Assembly: GCA_036397475.1 (NCBI GenBank)
Contig: DASWIV010000178.1
Location: 1-13,716 of the forward strand
Direction: 5' to 3'
Source of the DNA: DASWIV01 sp036397475
Lineage (GTDB): Bacteria; JAJVIF01; JAPKYR01
Length of the DNA stretch: 13,716 nt
The position numbers and the translations under genes were made by a program. Of this stretch, positions 6,143 to 12,522 are shown piece by piece. Numbering within the stretch: the stretch's first letter is position 1; the number at the start of each line of letters is the position of its first letter. The notes under the pieces were generated by a model that saw only the letters and a list, made by a program, of their open reading frames with translations, did not search any database and was not told where the DNA came from.

Positions 6143-9007
6143 TTACCATGCAAGTGGCTTTTGCCACGACTCCTTCAGCTTATCTATTGAGACCTTAATG
6201 TATTCCTTCTTCCATTCGCTCCAGATTATTACATTGTCAGCTTCAGTAAGTGTGCCGATCTTTGCGAATGGCAAGCCGCTGAATAACTGTTCGATTTGCG
6301 ATGCGTTTTCGGGATCGATTTCAATGATGAATCGCGACGGCGATTCGCAATATAAAATCTCAGCAGGTTTTAATTCGCCGTCTGCCGGAACCTGTTCAAG
6401 ATCGACAATGCAACCAAGTCCGCCGGAGAAGCACATTTCCGACACACACGCGCCGATACCGCCATCCGAAATGTCGTGGCATGATGCGATCAATCCCGAC
6501 TGAATCGCCGCATGCATCGCTTTGAAAATCTTCGGTGCGATTTCCAGATCGACTTCAGGAACACTTGCGCCAGTCAGACCAAAGGTATCGTAGAAGACAC
6601 TTCCGCCCAGATGTTTTTTCGTTGTACCAACAATATAAATATGATTGCCGGCACGTTTGGCGTCCATCGTGATGCACTTGTTCACATCGTCGACAATACT
6701 CATCGCGCTTATGAGCAGAGTTGGCGGGATGTGTATGGTTTTTTCACCAACACGATATTCATTGTTAAGGCTGTCCTTGCCGGAAATGAACGGAGTGCCG
6801 AACGCCAGCGCGGCGTCATGGCATCCCTGCGACGCGCGGACCAATTCTCCAAGACGCTCGGGATGCGTGCTCGATCCCCATGAGAAATTGTCGAGTATTG
6901 CGGTGCGCTCCGGATTTCCACCGACCGCAACTACATTTCGCAGCGCTTCGTCTATAACGCAACACGCCATGTGGTACGGGTCGATGCCGCCGTAGCGGAC
7001 ATTGATCCCGTTCGAGATCGCGCAGCCTTTATCGGATTCAAGGCGTGGACGAATTACCGATGCGTCCGACGGCCCGTCATTTCTTGCACCGGTGAGTGGC
7101 TTGATTGCCATTGCGCCCTGGACCTCGTGGTCATACTGGCGAATTACCCATTCCTTTGAGCAGACATCGAGATGTCCCATGATTCGCTTTAGTAAATCTA
7201 CCGGAGCGACATCGTCTATCAATCGGTCAATTTCAGGTTCTTGGATATTTTTGGGTGTCCAGGTCGCGGTTCTAACACCTGGCGGGATTCCCTCGTGAAG
7301 GAATTCCATCGAGAGGTTGCAGACTTGATGATCATTGTAAAATATCTCAAGCCGTTTCGATCCGGTGAATTCACCGAGATGCGTACACTCGACATCCCAC
7401 GAGTCCATCAGATTCTTGAATTCGTCCCATTTGTCGGGAGGGACTGAAAGGACCATACGTTCCTGTGCTTCAGAGACCCAGATTTCCCACGGTGCGAGCC
7501 CTTCATATTTCAGCGGGGCTCGCTCGAGGTGGACCTTCGCTCCGACCTTTTCCCCCATCTCACCGACAGCGGATGAAAATCCACCCGCTCCGCAGTCGGT
7601 TACCGCATTGTAAAGTCCACGGTCTCGCGCGATGAGCATAGCGTCCATGAATCGTTTTTCTTCGATCGGATTTCCGATCTGCACCGCGCCGCCGGATGTA
7701 ACTTCCGAATTCTTATCGAGTTCGATCGATGAGAATGTAGCGCCGTGGATTCCGTCGCGACCGGTACGTCCACCGATCACGGCGATGTAATCGCCGGGTT
7801 TCGCTTCCTTCTGGTCCATTCCTTTGGGGATAAGTCCGACCGTGCCGCAGTAGACAAGGGGATTTCCGATATAGTCGGGATGGAAGCAGATCGCGCCGTT
7901 GAGCGTCGGGATACCCATGCGGTTGCCGTAGTCGCGCACTCCCGATACCACGCCTTCCATTATTCTGCGGGGGTGGAGGACTCCGTCGGGTAATTTTTCA
8001 TTTGCCGTATCAGGTGGAGCGAAACAGAATATGTCGGTGTTGGCGATCGGTTTCGCGCCGAGTCCGGTTCCGAGGATGTCGCGGATCACACCGCCTATAC
8101 CCGTTCCAGCGCCGCCGTATGGCTCCAGCGCCGACGGGTGGTTGTGCGTCTCGACTTTGAAGCACAGGTCATATTCATCATCGAACGAGATTATCCCTGC
8201 GTTATCGACAAACACACTCACGCACCACGGCAGATTTAAATCAGTTGTCGCTTTCATTACGGTCGATTTGAGGAGGTTCGGAATTCCTTTACCGTTGAAA
8301 TCGAACTTTGAGCGGAAGGTTTTGTGATAGCAATGCTCCGACCATGTCTGGGCGATGGTTTCCAACTCGACATCGGTCGGATCGCGTCCTTCCTTCCGGA
8401 AATATTCCTGGATGGTAAGCATCTCATCGATATTGAGGCTTAAAAGTCCCGTCCTGGAAATGTCGAGAAGCTCGTCATCTGATTTGCCATCGAGTTCAAC
8501 CGTGTTCTGGGTGTATTCGTATTTTGTCGATGCGGGGAAGGGATTTTCGCCATCGACTACAAGATGCTGTATGACCTTGTTGTATAGATTTCCCGACGCG
8601 AACAGGTTTAGAGAGTGTGGATCGGTTTTGCCCGAGAAAATGTATTTTTTGCCGGTTTTGATTCCGTCGATGTTTTTTATTCCGAGTTCGGTCAGCGCCT
8701 TACGTGCGCTCTGCTCGACCGGGTCCATCACGCCGGGATTGAACGCGACTTCGAATACCGTACCGCCGGATTCATCCAGTACCGGAGTGTTGATGGAATA
8801 TTCTTCGGTGACCGAGTCGGCAAGGAGGAATCGTGCGATTCGCTCGAGGTCGTTTGAGTCGAAATCGCCTTTGAACTTGAAGATGTTCGCGACTTTGACG
8901 CCGGTGATTTTATCAATTCCGATGTTCCTGATTCGGGACAGGATTCCGGACGCGACCGGGTCGGGGTATTCGGATTTGAGCGTTGTTTCAATCGTGTGTA
9001 CGTTCAT
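6143..9007 (-). CDS. purL: Phosphoribosylformylglycinamidine synthase, PurS-PurL fusion (PurSL)
   Basis: This is the ATP-dependent synthetase subunit of FGAM synthase. At 954 residues it is longer than stand-alone PurL (about 720-750) and shorter than the single-chain enzyme with built-in glutaminase (about 1,300). The extra N-terminus is two PurS-like modules (about 1-75 and 83-152; PEDPV-like SEYPDPVASGIL at 12-23 and NPGVMDPVEQSARKAL at 90-105), so PurS is fused here. The first PurL half follows: QTWSEHCYHKTF at 220-231 with the catalytic His region, FKVETHNHPSALEPYGGAGT at 283-302 (nucleotide binding) and TDCGAGGFSSAVGEMG at 470-485. The second, pseudo-symmetric half has NPERTAILDNFSWG (698-711), FISGKDSL (740-747) and SCHDISDGGIG (842-852). 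All key motifs look intact. Glutaminase activity comes from PurQ, encoded immediately downstream. The ATG at 9007 has only a weak GGTAAG ribosome site. Confidence 0.95.
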   Translation of the reverse strand: MNVHTIETTLKSEYPDPVASGILSRIRNIGIDKITGVKVANIFKFKGDFDSNDLERIARFLLADSVTEEYSINTPVLDESGGTVFEVAFNPGVMDPVEQSARKALTELGIKNIDGIKTGKKYIFSGKTDPHSLNLFASGNLYNKVIQHLVVDGENPFPASTKYEYTQNTVELDGKSDDELLDISRTGLLSLNIDEMLTIQEYFRKEGRDPTDVELETIAQTWSEHCYHKTFRSKFDFNGKGIPNLLKSTVMKATTDLNLPWCVSVFVDNAGIISFDDEYDLCFKVETHNHPSALEPYGGAGTGIGGVIRDILGTGLGAKPIANTDIFCFAPPDTANEKLPDGVLHPRRIMEGVVSGVRDYGNRMGIPTLNGAICFHPDYIGNPLVYCGTVGLIPKGMDQKEAKPGDYIAVIGGRTGRDGIHGATFSSIELDKNSEVTSGGAVQIGNPIEEKRFMDAMLIARDRGLYNAVTDCGAGGFSSAVGEMGEKVGAKVHLERAPLKYEGLAPWEIWVSEAQERMVLSVPPDKWDEFKNLMDSWDVECTHLGEFTGSKRLEIFYNDHQVCNLSMEFLHEGIPPGVRTATWTPKNIQEPEIDRLIDDVAPVDLLKRIMGHLDVCSKEWVIRQYDHEVQGAMAIKPLTGARNDGPSDASVIRPRLESDKGCAISNGINVRYGGIDPYHMACCVIDEALRNVVAVGGNPERTAILDNFSWGSSTHPERLGELVRASQGCHDAALAFGTPFISGKDSLNNEYRVGEKTIHIPPTLLISAMSIVDDVNKCITMDAKRAGNHIYIVGTTKKHLGGSVFYDTFGLTGASVPEVDLEIAPKIFKAMHAAIQSGLIASCHDISDGGIGACVSEMCFSGGLGCIVDLEQVPADGELKPAEILYCESPSRFIIEIDPENASQIEQLFSGLPFAKIGTLTEADNVIIWSEWKKEYIKVSIDKLKESWQKPLAW

Positions 9008-9020
9008 AACTTACCGATAT

Positions 9021-9044
9021 CCGGGAGCACTGGCGTCCCGCCGG
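9021..9044 (-). repeat. GCGGGACGCCAG-type repeat in the purL leader
   Basis: On the minus strand this reads CCGGCGGGACGCCAGTGCTC followed by CCGG. It matches, with one or two changes, the two direct repeats at 11946 and 11979. It lies 13 bases upstream of the purL ATG, inside the expected 5' untranslated region. Confidence 0.65.
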
Positions 9045-9052
9045 TCGGTCCT

Positions 9053-9067
9053 CCAGCATCCTGCTGG
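9053..9067. repeat. Perfect short hairpin in the purL leader
   Basis: CCAGCA-TCC-TGCTGG is a six-base perfect stem with a three-base loop, 46-60 bases upstream of the purL start. It sits near the transcription start predicted from the TATAAT at 9073-9078. No known purine riboswitch or PurR-box sequence is recognisable around it. Confidence 0.4.
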
Positions 9068-9072
9068 TATTG

Positions 9073-9078
9073 ATTATA
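9073..9078 (-). promoter_or_regulatory. Possible -10 box for purL-purQ
   Basis: The minus strand reads TATAAT, an exact -10 consensus, 66 bases before the purL ATG. No convincing -35 box lies 16-18 bases upstream, where the hairpin at 9083-9106 sits instead. A separate purL promoter would make sense because repeats and a terminator-like hairpin separate purL from purM. Confidence 0.35.
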
Positions 9079-9082
9079 GTTA

Positions 9083-9106
9083 GAAAAATCCGGCTTATGA
9101 CCGGAT
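9083..9106 (-). terminator. Terminator-like hairpin between purM and purL
   Basis: On the minus strand ATCCGG (9106-9101) pairs with CCGGAT (9093-9088) around TCATAAG, and TTTTTCT follows. This is a modest six-pair terminator that would end transcripts arriving from purM, or attenuate read-through into purL. The stem is short, so efficiency is uncertain. Confidence 0.45.
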
Positions 9107-9183
9107 GCAGTTGTTCCACTGGATATAAATGGCTGTATTCGAAATTTATTTCCCACCACTTGGAGGCATTTTAACAATAGTTG

Positions 9184-9257
9184 GGGATTTGTTCAAGATG
9201 GAAAACCCACACGTAAAGTGTGGGCTACCGAAGTAAGCTGGGATTTGTTCAAGATGG
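9184..9257 (+). repeat. 18-base direct repeat flanking a palindrome
   Basis: GGGATTTGTTCAAGATGG occurs exactly at 9184-9201 and 9240-9257, 56 bases apart. Between the copies lies the palindromic element at 9206-9224 with its CTACCGAAG flank. The arrangement fits either a tandem duplication of one 56-base unit or insertion of the palindrome with duplication of its target. Confidence 0.7.
9206..9224 (+). repeat. Palindromic repeat, GTAAA-loop family, purM-purL gap
   Basis: CCCACAC-GTAAA-GTGTGGG has a perfect seven-base stem followed by CTACCGAAG. Compared with the copy at 5188 (stem CCCATGC/GCATGGG, same loop on the minus strand), the changed stem positions are compensated on the other arm, which suggests the hairpin itself is maintained. 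Confidence 0.7.
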
Positions 9258-9262
9258 CAGAT

Positions 9263-9299
9263 CCCCCCTGTAATCCCCGCGCAAGCGGGGGGATAGTTA
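9263..9299 (+). repeat. C/G-run palindromic repeat, second copy
   Basis: It begins CCCCCCTGTAATCCCC and continues through a GCAAGC centre to GGGGGGATAGTTA; it matches the copy in the purL-purQ gap at 33 of 37 positions, in the same plus-strand orientation. The arms form a near-perfect stem with one mismatch. Confidence 0.75.
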
Positions 9300-9300
9300 A

Positions 9301-9339
9301 GCCTTCGACCCCCCTGTGGTCCCCCCTAAGGGGGGACGG
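9301..9339 (+). repeat. C/G-run palindromic repeat, third copy
   Basis: GCCTTCGA leads into CCCCCCTGTGGTCCCCCC, then TAA and GGGGGGACGG. GTCCCCCC and GGGGGGAC form an eight-base stem. It is identical to 9433-9471 at 38 of 39 positions. Confidence 0.8.
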
Positions 9340-9389
9340 TTTGCACGCAAAGCAGCTATATTCGAATTAGTTGAAAGGATCCATTTGTA

Positions 9390-9422
9390 ACCCATTGTTT
9401 ACCCATTGTTTACCCATGGGTT
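9390..9422. repeat. Tandem and palindromic ACCCATTGTTT repeat
   Basis: ACCCATTGTTT occurs twice in tandem (9390-9400, 9401-9411) and is followed by the palindrome ACCCATGGGT (9412-9421). Read on the minus strand it resembles the 5188 element (CCCATG, GTAAA-like spacer, ATGGGTTACAAA), with an extra internal unit, so it is probably a degenerate or partly duplicated member of that family. Confidence 0.55.
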
Positions 9423-9432
9423 AGAGACAGAG

Positions 9433-9471
9433 GCCTTCGACCCCCCTGTGGTCCCCCCTGAGGGGGGACGG
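9433..9471 (+). repeat. C/G-run palindromic repeat, fourth copy
   Basis: It differs from 9301-9339 by a single base in the loop (TGA instead of TAA), and the shared sequence includes the eight-base GCCTTCGA flank. Such close identity 130 bases apart implies recent duplication or gene conversion. Confidence 0.8.
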
Positions 9472-9477
9472 AATTCA

Positions 9478-9496
9478 CCCCTCCCTCAGGGAGGGG
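9478..9496. repeat. CCCCTCCCT palindrome just past the purM stop
   Basis: CCCCTCCCT (9478-9486) and AGGGAGGGG (9488-9496) form a nearly perfect stem of eight to nine pairs, starting 12 bases beyond the purM stop codon. No T tract follows on the minus strand. It could stabilise the purM mRNA end or act as a weak terminator. Confidence 0.55.
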
Positions 9497-9507
9497 AAGG
9501 GGGAGGG

Positions 9508-10599
9508 TCAGTCCCACAAGCCCTTTGAGTCAATCACTACATTATCCCCATACTCATCCGAGGCGGGGATGATCTCACCGAGGCGGTAAACTTTCTCGCC
9601 GCTATCTTTGAGGCTCTTTTCGGCTTCATCGGCGAATTCAGCGCCGACAATAACCGTGTACCCGATTCCGCAGTTAAATGTTTCCCACAGCCCGCAACGT
9701 GGGAGACGTGCCGATTTCTTGATCATCTTGAAAATCGGAGGCGATGTCCAGCCGTCGAGATTTACTTTCCACGCGAAATTCTCCGGGAACGACCGTGGCA
9801 CATTGTCGATCAATCCTCCGCCTGTGATGTGAGCAAGTGCCCGTACTCCACCGTCGGCATTGATGCCGACTTTATCGATCAACGCGTGGATCTGTTTCAC
9901 GTAAAGCCGTGTCGGGGCGAGGATGATATCAATCAATGGACGGTCGTCGCCATCGATTTTTGAATTCATGTCCCAGTTTTCGCGCACAATTAATTTTCTG
10001 ATGAGTGAGAATCCGTTGGAGTGAAGTCCGTTTGAAGCGAGTCCGAGGACAATATCGCCGGCTCTGACAGCTTTTCCGTGGATGACTTTTTCCCGGTCGA
10101 CAATCCCTACAGCGAATCCGGCGAGGTCGGTTTTGCCCGGCTCGTACATGTCGGGCATTTCGGCGCATTCGCCTCCGATGAGGAGGCACTCGGATTCGAT
10201 GCACGCATCGTTGACAGATTTAACGATCCGCTCAATTTGGACCGGATTGGCGACGTGGAGTCCGAGATAGTCGAGGAAAAACATCGGACGCGCGCCGCAC
10301 GCGAGCAGGTCGTTGACGTTCATTCCTACAAGGTCGTAGCCGATCCATTCGAGCTTATCGTACTCGATCGCTGTCAGGATCTTTGTGCCGACACTGTCTG
10401 TCGCGCTTACCAGAAGAGGGTCTGCATAGTTCTGGAGCGCGGGTTTGAAGAGTCCGGCGAATCCGCCTATTCCGCCGATCACTTCTCCACCCGGAACCGA
10501 CCTTGGCGAGTTCGAGAGGATATTCCTGATGCGTTTAACCGCTTCATTACCGGCTTCGATATCGACGCCGGCGTCTTTATAGGTGAGTGAATCGTTCAT
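9508..10599 (-). CDS. purM: Phosphoribosylformylglycinamidine cyclo-ligase (AIR synthetase) PurM
   Basis: PurM uses ATP to close FGAM into aminoimidazole ribonucleotide, the fifth purine step and the one directly after PurL/PurQ. The 363-residue protein has the family's signatures throughout: TYKDAGVDIEAGN at 5-17, GGIGGFAGLF near 42-51, TDSVGTK near 67-73, NDLLACGARPMFFLDYL near 95-111, GGECAEMPDMY near 141-151, GLASNGLHSNGFSLIR near 187-202, HITGGGLIDNVPR and FNCGIGY. It belongs to the same ATP-binding superfamily as PurL. It is slightly longer than the usual 340-350 residues. The ATG at 10599 gives the expected N-terminus but has no strong Shine-Dalgarno. It is the first gene of the minus-strand purine cluster, but 500 bases of repeats separate it from purL. 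Confidence 0.96.
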   Translation of the reverse strand: MNDSLTYKDAGVDIEAGNEAVKRIRNILSNSPRSVPGGEVIGGIGGFAGLFKPALQNYADPLLVSATDSVGTKILTAIEYDKLEWIGYDLVGMNVNDLLACGARPMFFLDYLGLHVANPVQIERIVKSVNDACIESECLLIGGECAEMPDMYEPGKTDLAGFAVGIVDREKVIHGKAVRAGDIVLGLASNGLHSNGFSLIRKLIVRENWDMNSKIDGDDRPLIDIILAPTRLYVKQIHALIDKVGINADGGVRALAHITGGGLIDNVPRSFPENFAWKVNLDGWTSPPIFKMIKKSARLPRCGLWETFNCGIGYTVIVGAEFADEAEKSLKDSGEKVYRLGEIIPASDEYGDNVVIDSKGLWD

Positions 10600-10614
10600 T
10601 TCAACAGGAATTGT

Positions 10615-10642
10615 AGCATAAGTTATCGCGATATTGTTTCAA
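10615..10642 (-). promoter_or_regulatory. Candidate purM promoter
   Basis: On the minus strand TTGAAA (10642-10637) and TATGCT (10620-10615) are 16 bases apart, 15 bases before the purM ATG. Transcription would begin almost at the start codon, giving a very short leader, which fits the lack of a clear ribosome site. This is consensus matching only. Confidence 0.4.
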
Positions 10643-10706
10643 TGCGGGTTAAGGTTTATCATGGGAAATGAGTGTAGAATTTAAGCATGAATTCACAGGG
10701 GTAAGG

Positions 10707-10868
10707 ATGTTCAAAATACGATTATTACTGATTGTTGGGATTATTTTCGCAGTGGTATTATCTGGTTGCTTAATGGGTCCGACTCCTCCTGATCTGGATG
10801 GATTGGACGATCCGCCACCTGCCGCCACCTTTGGTGAAGCCGGAGGTGGTATGGACAAGAGAACTTGA
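10707..10868 (+). pseudogene. Lipoprotein gene, N-terminal fragment (frame 1 of 3)
   Basis: The ATG at 10707, preceded by AGGGG, encodes MFKIRLLLIVGIIFAVVLSGC, a classic lipoprotein signal with lipobox LSGC and acylated Cys21. An upstream in-frame ATG at 10674 or an alternative GTG would only add residues before the signal. After a Pro/Asp-rich linker the frame ends at a TGA at 10866-10868, only 54 codons in. A neighbouring frame reads VVWTRELDGSP over 10846-10878, which looks like the natural continuation, and the next piece of protein-like sequence is in the third frame from about 10880. The signal peptide is certain; the short protein alone is not a plausible product, so I read it as the head of a broken gene divergent from purM. 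Confidence 0.7.
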
Positions 10869-11497
10869 CGGTTCACCCGTCAGGAGGCATTAAGCAATTC
10901 CAAAATTCTACAAATATAATTATCCGATTAGATCAAAATGGAACTGAGTTATGGAATAAGGAAATTGTTCCTCCAGAATCCGGAAATCCCGAAGCCAGAT
11001 ATGCACAAAAATCCACACTTCTAGGCTGGTCAGGATCGCCAGTTCGTCCGGTGATTGCATGCGAGGATGTAGTTATTGTTCTTGCATTTAGAAGATATTA
11101 TAGCGCTGAGATGCAATATCAATTGGATGGAAGTGGACCCTGTCAATTTTCAGAGGAAAGAGATGAATCGTACCTTTTCTTCGAATGCGTTGATCTCAAT
11201 GGAAACAGCAGGTGGCGGACTAATCCAGTATTTTATGATGACAGGCTGGTATTTGCGTACAACCCTCGCAGAATCGATCAATCCAGATTTATTTACACTT
11301 ATAATAATTTTATTGAGATTGCAAGTATAATGTCCGGAGAAAATTTACAAACAATCGAGCTACCGGATGAAAACCTAAAATTCGAAGATATCCCGGTGTT
11401 TGGGACAGGAACAGGATTTATAGCTCATGCATTTGATTTCCATTCTAATAACAGGACAACCTCAATATATGGAAAAAAGACCTTTCAGTTAATATGA
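10865..11497 (+). pseudogene. Lipoprotein gene, middle fragment, propeller-like (frame 2 of 3)
   Basis: A 210-codon open frame, nominally beginning at a TTG that overlaps the TGA of the preceding fragment, has no ribosome site suited to it. Its sequence resembles PQQ- or WD-type beta-propeller blades: IIIRLDQNGTELWNKEIV near the start, FECVDLNGNSRWRTNPVFYD in the middle and FVAHAF-type strand segments later. It carries no signal peptide, so on its own it could not reach the cell surface; with the upstream lipoprotein signal it would. It ends at a TGA at 11495-11497, just after a run of six As. Base composition is AT-richer than the purine genes. Confidence 0.65.
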
Positions 11498-11751
11498 ATT
11501 TTGGTAGTCCTTTAATAATTTATAGAGATGGTTCTTTCTTAGTCAGCCATTCTCGTGGCATTTCATTGTTTGATAATGATGGAACACTAATCCGGCTTTT
11601 GGATCTGGTGGAGCTGGACATACAGAACGACAATGCTTTCATAAACCTTACGCCGGTTCCCGGCGGCGATATTATTGCATCGTGTTTTTATGGCGATCCA
11701 ATGCATAAAAAATTGATTTACATTTCAGCGGAAACTCAATCTCTGGAATAG
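11479..11751 (+). pseudogene. Lipoprotein gene, C-terminal fragment (frame 3 of 3)
   Basis: The third frame carries GSPLIIYRDGSFLVSHSRG and LFDNDGTLIRLLDL, again propeller-like, and ends at a TAG at 11749-11751. An ATG at 11494 overlaps the preceding TGA, but the protein-like reading extends further upstream, to the A-run: slipping back one base at 11473 gives GKKDLSVNMNFGSP without a break. I therefore start the fragment at 11479 rather than treat it as a separate gene. No terminator follows; the tRNA promoter is 12 bases downstream. Confidence 0.6.
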
Positions 11752-11762
11752 AAATAACTCTC

Positions 11763-11791
11763 TTGCACACCCGATAATATTAGGGTATAAA
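11763..11791 (+). promoter_or_regulatory. Promoter of the tRNA-Leu gene
   Basis: TTGCAC at 11763-11768 and TATAAA at 11786-11791 are separated by 17 bases, and the gap before the tRNA (11792-11824) is GC-rich and gene-free, as expected for a short pre-tRNA leader. Confidence 0.6.
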
Positions 11792-11824
11792 TACGTGCCT
11801 CTGATACGGCGGGGAGCACGCTAC

Positions 11825-11912
11825 GCGGTCGTGGCGGAATTTGGTAGACGCGCCAGGTTGAGGGCCTGGTGGAGGCAACTCCTTGAGGGTTCAAGTCCCT
11901 CCGACCGCACCA
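11825..11912 (+). tRNA. tRNA-Leu (anticodon GAG)
   Basis: An 88-base class II tRNA folds completely. The acceptor stem is GCGGTCG with CGACCGC, the D arm contains GGTAGACGC, and the anticodon stem CCAGG/CCTGG holds the loop TTGAGGG, giving anticodon GAG for CTC and CTT codons. A long variable arm (GGAG-GCAA-CTCC) follows, and the T arm is GAGGG-TTCAAGT-CCCTC. Discriminator A and CCA are encoded in the gene. The long variable arm and A discriminator are leucine identity features. Confidence 0.97.
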
Positions 11913-11917
11913 CCCAC

Positions 11918-11942
11918 TCCCTTGTGATGAAGGATTTTTTTT
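11918..11942 (+). terminator. Probable terminator of the tRNA-Leu transcript
   Basis: TCCCTT and AAGGA pair imperfectly around GTGATG and are followed by eight Ts (11935-11942), six bases after the tRNA end. The stem is weak but the T-run is long. Confidence 0.5.
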
Positions 11943-11945
11943 GCA

Positions 11946-11999
11946 GGCGGGACACCAGCGCTCCGGAAAATTATTGCCGGCGGGACGCCAGCGCTCCGG
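11946..11999 (+). repeat. Two tandem GCGGGACRCCAGCGCTCC repeats
   Basis: Copies at 11946-11966 and 11979-11999 share 20 of 21 bases, with a 33-base period. A third copy, inverted, lies in the purL leader at 9021-9044. They fill the gap between the tRNA terminator and the end of the minus-strand membrane protein gene. Confidence 0.7.
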
Positions 12000-12018
12000 T
12001 TATTGTTAGAGTGAAAGT

Positions 12019-12522
12019 TTATGACAGGTCTACGAGGCCGGACGATGTGTAATCGTCGGTTTCGGTTTGGAGCATTGATACATCGTCGCGCTCGATTGCT
12101 TCCGTAATGACCGGATTCTCGCCGATACCGAGTTTGGTTTTGAAATTTTTGATCATCGTGCCTTCGGTTTCGTAGCGGAATAAATATCCAAGAGCGAGAA
12201 AATTGCTCTCTGTTCCGTCCGGAAAGAGTTCATTGAATTTTTTGATGTAATAAGGTTGCAGGATATAATTTTCAATTGATCCTATCACCAGACCGATACA
12301 GATCATCACCACGAACACCAGCGCGCCTGTCGCGAGAATCCGTCCGAACCAGTTAAAATCAGTCATCGCTCCGAAAAAAACGAACCAGAAGGGTATGGAT
12401 ATGAGAAACACTACACCGGCAGTGACCTCGATGTTGTTCGACGCCTTTATGAACGGCTCGACAATTTCCCTCATCAGCCTCTCTTCGACATCTCCTGGTT
12501 TTGAATACGCGCTATTAGCCAT
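12019..12522 (-). CDS. Small membrane protein with two transmembrane helices, unknown function
   Basis: I do not recognise this 167-residue protein. An N-terminal soluble stretch (1-30) is followed by two hydrophobic segments at about 32-51 and 61-82, separated by a short FNWFGR turn, then a soluble, acidic C-terminal half (83-167) ending in a Ser/Thr/Asp-rich tail. With both termini on the same side, it is most likely an inner-membrane hairpin protein with its tails in the cytoplasm. There is no signal peptidase site or enzymatic motif. The ATG at 12522 has no clear Shine-Dalgarno, but no better in-frame start is seen. It is transcribed divergently from the thioredoxin-fold gene across a 96-base AT-rich gap, which does not itself prove a functional link. 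Confidence 0.7.
   Translation of the reverse strand: MANSAYSKPGDVEERLMREIVEPFIKASNNIEVTAGVVFLISIPFWFVFFGAMTDFNWFGRILATGALVFVVMICIGLVIGSIENYILQPYYIKKFNELFPDGTESNFLALGYLFRYETEGTMIKNFKTKLGIGENPVITEAIERDDVSMLQTETDDYTSSGLVDLS

Noticed and set aside
8355..9083. A 242-codon plus-strand open frame
   Set aside because: It is antisense to the PurS-like part of purL, is Ser-rich shadow sequence, and has no domain or ribosome site.
9083..9180. Purine riboswitch or PurR-box control of purL
   Set aside because: None of the conserved purine riboswitch loop bases or PurR-type paired boxes could be found on the minus strand here.
10078..10590. A 170-codon plus-strand open frame
   Set aside because: It mirrors conserved purM codons on the other strand and shows no independent protein features.
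10881..10894. AGGAGGCATTAAGC, nearly the same as the ribosome-site region of the lipoprotein gene at 2966
   Set aside because: No start codon follows at a usable distance; the bases read as codons in the middle fragment, so the match is probably chance.
11795..12052. An 85-codon plus-strand open frame over the tRNA
   Set aside because: It runs straight through tRNA-Leu and the tandem repeats, so its peptide is a translation of non-coding sequence.
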